Both the position numbers and the translations under genes were made by a program. The notes beneath the pieces were generated by a model. That model had not been told where the DNA came from. It did not search any database and saw nothing but the letters and a program-made list of their open reading frames with translations. Below are positions 5,865 through 6,162 of a DNA stretch of 6,162 bases, in pieces. The stretch is from Parabacteroides sp. (GTDB lineage Bacteria; Bacteroidota; Bacteroidia; Bacteroidales; Tannerellaceae). Each line of letters starts with the position of its first letter. Positions within the stretch are counted from its first letter, which is position 1. The stretch spans positions 1 to 6,162 of the forward strand of contig DXRF01000195.1 of the NCBI GenBank assembly GCA_019411205.1, given 5' to 3'.

Positions 5865-6060
5865 TTACGGAATGATGTGCTTGTCTTTGCTAAAAAAAGA
5901 GAGGGCTTTTGTGGAATGAAGAACCGTATTTCGCCGATTTACTACCTGTCATATTCGTTTTTACATTTGTTTATTCGACTTTTTTATATGCTTTTTCAAA
6001 AACAAAAAGAGGATAGCACACTGATTCTTAATCATATATCTACAAATCCCATATTTCAGA
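5865..6060. other. AT-rich stretch with no convincing gene
   Basis: A 62-codon plus-strand frame begins at 5877, but its product is a low-complexity, Phe/Leu/Tyr-rich string with no recognisable motif, and its stop is formed by the first AGTGATA repeat, so I do not annotate it as a gene. No tRNA or intact mobile-element gene is seen. A possible plus-strand promoter lies within it. Confidence 0.45.
5938..5969 (+). promoter_or_regulatory. weak Bacteroidales-type promoter, rightward
   Basis: TTTA (5938-5941), a 20-base spacer and TACATTTG (5962-5969) match TTTG-N19-21-TAnnTTTG with one mismatch in the -33 box. It would fire toward the right repeat arm and out of the window. AT-rich sequence makes chance matches likely. 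Confidence 0.3.
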
Positions 6061-6158
6061 AGTGATAGAGGAGTGATAGAGGAAAACGGCCAGTATCACT
6101 GCCTCTGACGCTTGAATATGAATAGCTACAACCTTCGTTGTGATAGAGTGATAGAGGA
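6061..6158 (+). repeat. right arm of the AGTGATAG inverted repeat, reaching the window edge
   Basis: On the plus strand the order is AGTGATAGAGG, AGTGATAGAGG (6061 and 6072), AAAA, GGC, inverted TATCACT (6094-6100), 39 bases containing TTGAATAT (6112-6119), and GTGATAGAGTGATAGAGG (6140-6157). This mirrors the left arm at 5571-5668 with no gaps. The AGTGATA at 6072 and TATCACT at 6094 could also pair as a local 7-base hairpin. The arm may continue beyond 6162, so its true outer end is unknown. Confidence 0.7.
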
Positions 6159-6162
6159 TTTG

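Noticed and set aside
5877..6065. Plus-strand 62-codon frame.
   Set aside because: The composition is AT-driven, there is no motif or clear start context, and the stop is created by the repeat arm.
5651..6082. AGTGATAG repeats as a CRISPR array.
   Set aside because: The units are 8-11 bases with spacers of a few bases and in inverted orientation on the two sides; CRISPR needs long direct repeats with regular unique spacers.

Overview
The window looks like chromosomal DNA from a member of the order Bacteroidales (Bacteroides/Parabacteroides-like). The genus is a guess from the look of the proteins. The support is: -7 promoter boxes of the TAnnTTTG type; AT-rich start regions without clear Shine-Dalgarno sequences; an RsmA carrying the NYPYN form of its catalytic motif; and a decayed fragment resembling a GH31 glycosidase, a family abundant in these polysaccharide-degrading bacteria.

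Layout. Positions 1-380 hold no complete gene. They contain a good leftward promoter (177-208) and possibly the first codons of a leftward gene that leaves the window. A bidirectional-looking terminator (381-418) closes pepD (446-1900, minus strand), an M20-family cytosolic dipeptidase. Upstream of pepD on the same strand is a polytopic membrane protein of the flippase-like/UPF0104 family (1993-3009). The 92-base gap between them, plus the end of the membrane-protein gene, is occupied by an inverted pair of 7-base tandem repeats. At 3010-3105 two facing TAnnTTTG boxes suggest overlapping divergent promoters, one for the membrane protein and one for rsmA/ksgA (3106-3891, plus strand), the 16S rRNA dimethyladenosine transferase. 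After rsmA comes a second inverted pair of 7-base tandem repeats, unrelated in sequence to the first, and then mgtE (3974-5323), a complete CBS-containing magnesium transporter/channel with a hairpin after its stop.

The four complete genes are housekeeping functions: peptide recycling, a membrane lipid-flippase-like protein of unknown substrate, ribosome maturation and Mg2+ uptake. They do not form one pathway. rsmA and mgtE could share a transcript, as could the membrane protein and pepD, but in each case a repeat hairpin lies between the partners.

The unusual part is 5324-6162, which has no convincing intact gene. From left to right it holds a short relic of a GH31-like gene (5398-5499, minus), the left arm of a diverged inverted repeat of about 98 bases built on AGTGATAG words (5571-5668), a dense run of stem-loops built around CGGGTGT/ACACCC words (5709-5864), about 200 AT-rich bases, and the matching right arm (6061-6158), which may continue past the window edge. 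The two arms keep the same word order and spacing in mirror image. I cannot name this element. It is the best candidate here for something undescribed, whether a non-autonomous mobile element, a replication or regulatory site, or a structured RNA locus.
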